From contig JBQTIB010000117.1 of NCBI GenBank assembly GCA_052389435.1, forward strand, positions 1-24,128: a stretch of 24,128 nucleotides of DNA, read 5' to 3'. A program made the translations under genes and the position numbers. Shown here one piece after another: positions 24,055 through 24,128 of the stretch (positions within the stretch are counted from its first letter, which is position 1; each line of letters starts with the position of its first letter). This stretch comes from JBQTKD01 sp052389435 (GTDB taxonomy: Bacteria; Actinomycetota; Actinomycetes; Sporichthyales; Sporichthyaceae). Under the pieces are notes generated by a model, which saw only the letters and a list, made by a program, of their open reading frames with translations, was not told the origin of the DNA and did not search any database.

Positions 24055-24128
24055 CTAGCAGCAGCCGCCGGTGGTGACCCCGCCCACCCACACGTAGCAG
24101 CAGCCCGCGGCGCGCCACTTTGTGCCGC
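24055..24128 (-). CDS. C-terminal end of a gene cut by the window edge; Cys-pair peptide
   Basis: The last 23 codons plus TAG of a reverse-strand gene whose start lies beyond the window. All but one codon end in G or C, a strong coding signal for this genome. The readable C-terminus is GTKWR followed by AGCCYVWVGGVTTGGCC. Two Cys-Cys pairs bracket a Tyr/Trp/Gly/Thr stretch. This could be the core of a ribosomally made modified peptide (Cys and Thr suitable for thioether rings), a small metal-binding tail, or an ordinary protein end; the missing N-terminus prevents a decision. The paired GGCTGCTGC codons create an 11-bp direct repeat (TAGCAGCAGCC on the plus strand at 24056-24066 and 24095-24105). 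Confidence 0.5.
   Translation of the reverse strand, partial: GTKWRAAGCCYVWVGGVTTGGCC

Overview
The window is high-G+C actinobacterial DNA with strongly G/C-biased third codon positions, many GTG starts and compact gene spacing. The order fasR-fabD-fabH-acpP-fabF with a DUF3145 gene nearby is that of Streptomyces-like Actinomycetota. It is not the mycobacterial fabD-acpM-kasA-kasB order, so I infer a non-mycolate actinomycete. I cannot name the genus. No tRNA, rRNA, CRISPR array, transposase or phage gene was seen; this reads as chromosomal core plus a few lineage-specific genes.

Layout. (1) 1-3491: a possible terminator of an off-window gene, then two tandem paralogues for secreted DUF1906 (Rv2525c-like glycoside-hydrolase-like) proteins. 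The first carries SH3-like C-terminal repeats and the second a peptidoglycan amidase domain. A perfect 19-bp palindrome lies between them. (2) 3528-4580 (-): a PolX-type PHP phosphoesterase, divergent from fasR. (3) 4846-11222 (+): the fatty-acid locus: PucR-type regulator FasR, FabD, FabH, ACP, FabF, a strong stem-loop, then an AccD6-like carboxyltransferase. The AccD product (malonyl-CoA) is loaded on ACP by FabD and condensed by FabH (initiation) and FabF (elongation). A perfect 17-bp palindrome overlapping the fasR stop codon is a good candidate FasR operator. (4) 11219-12561 (-): an unrecognised cysteine-rich small protein whose stop codon overlaps that of accD, a 440-bp non-coding stretch with a very strong hairpin, and DUF3145. 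(5) 12759-15425 (-): a membrane-bound GAF-GGDEF-EAL cyclic-di-GMP enzyme with both active sites intact. (6) 15787-20004 (+): a 74-codon hypothetical gene and the DEAH helicase HrpA. (7) 20026-22987 (-): a class I SAM methyltransferase followed by a membrane/spermidine-synthase-fold fusion, probably one operon. (8) 23080-24128: a small two-helix membrane protein (+), a 147-aa hypothetical (-), and at the window edge the last 23 codons of a reverse-strand gene ending in paired cysteines.

The most interesting points are: a recurring TAnnnT hexamer 6-7 nt before start codons that lack a Shine-Dalgarno sequence (predicted leaderless mRNAs, including fasR, accD and the PHP gene); the candidate FasR operator; the TetR-like palindrome between the DUF1906 paralogues; the cysteine-rich protein; the structured non-coding segment beside DUF3145; and the truncated Cys-pair peptide at the end, which could be a modified-peptide precursor. 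No clearly new multi-gene system is visible.
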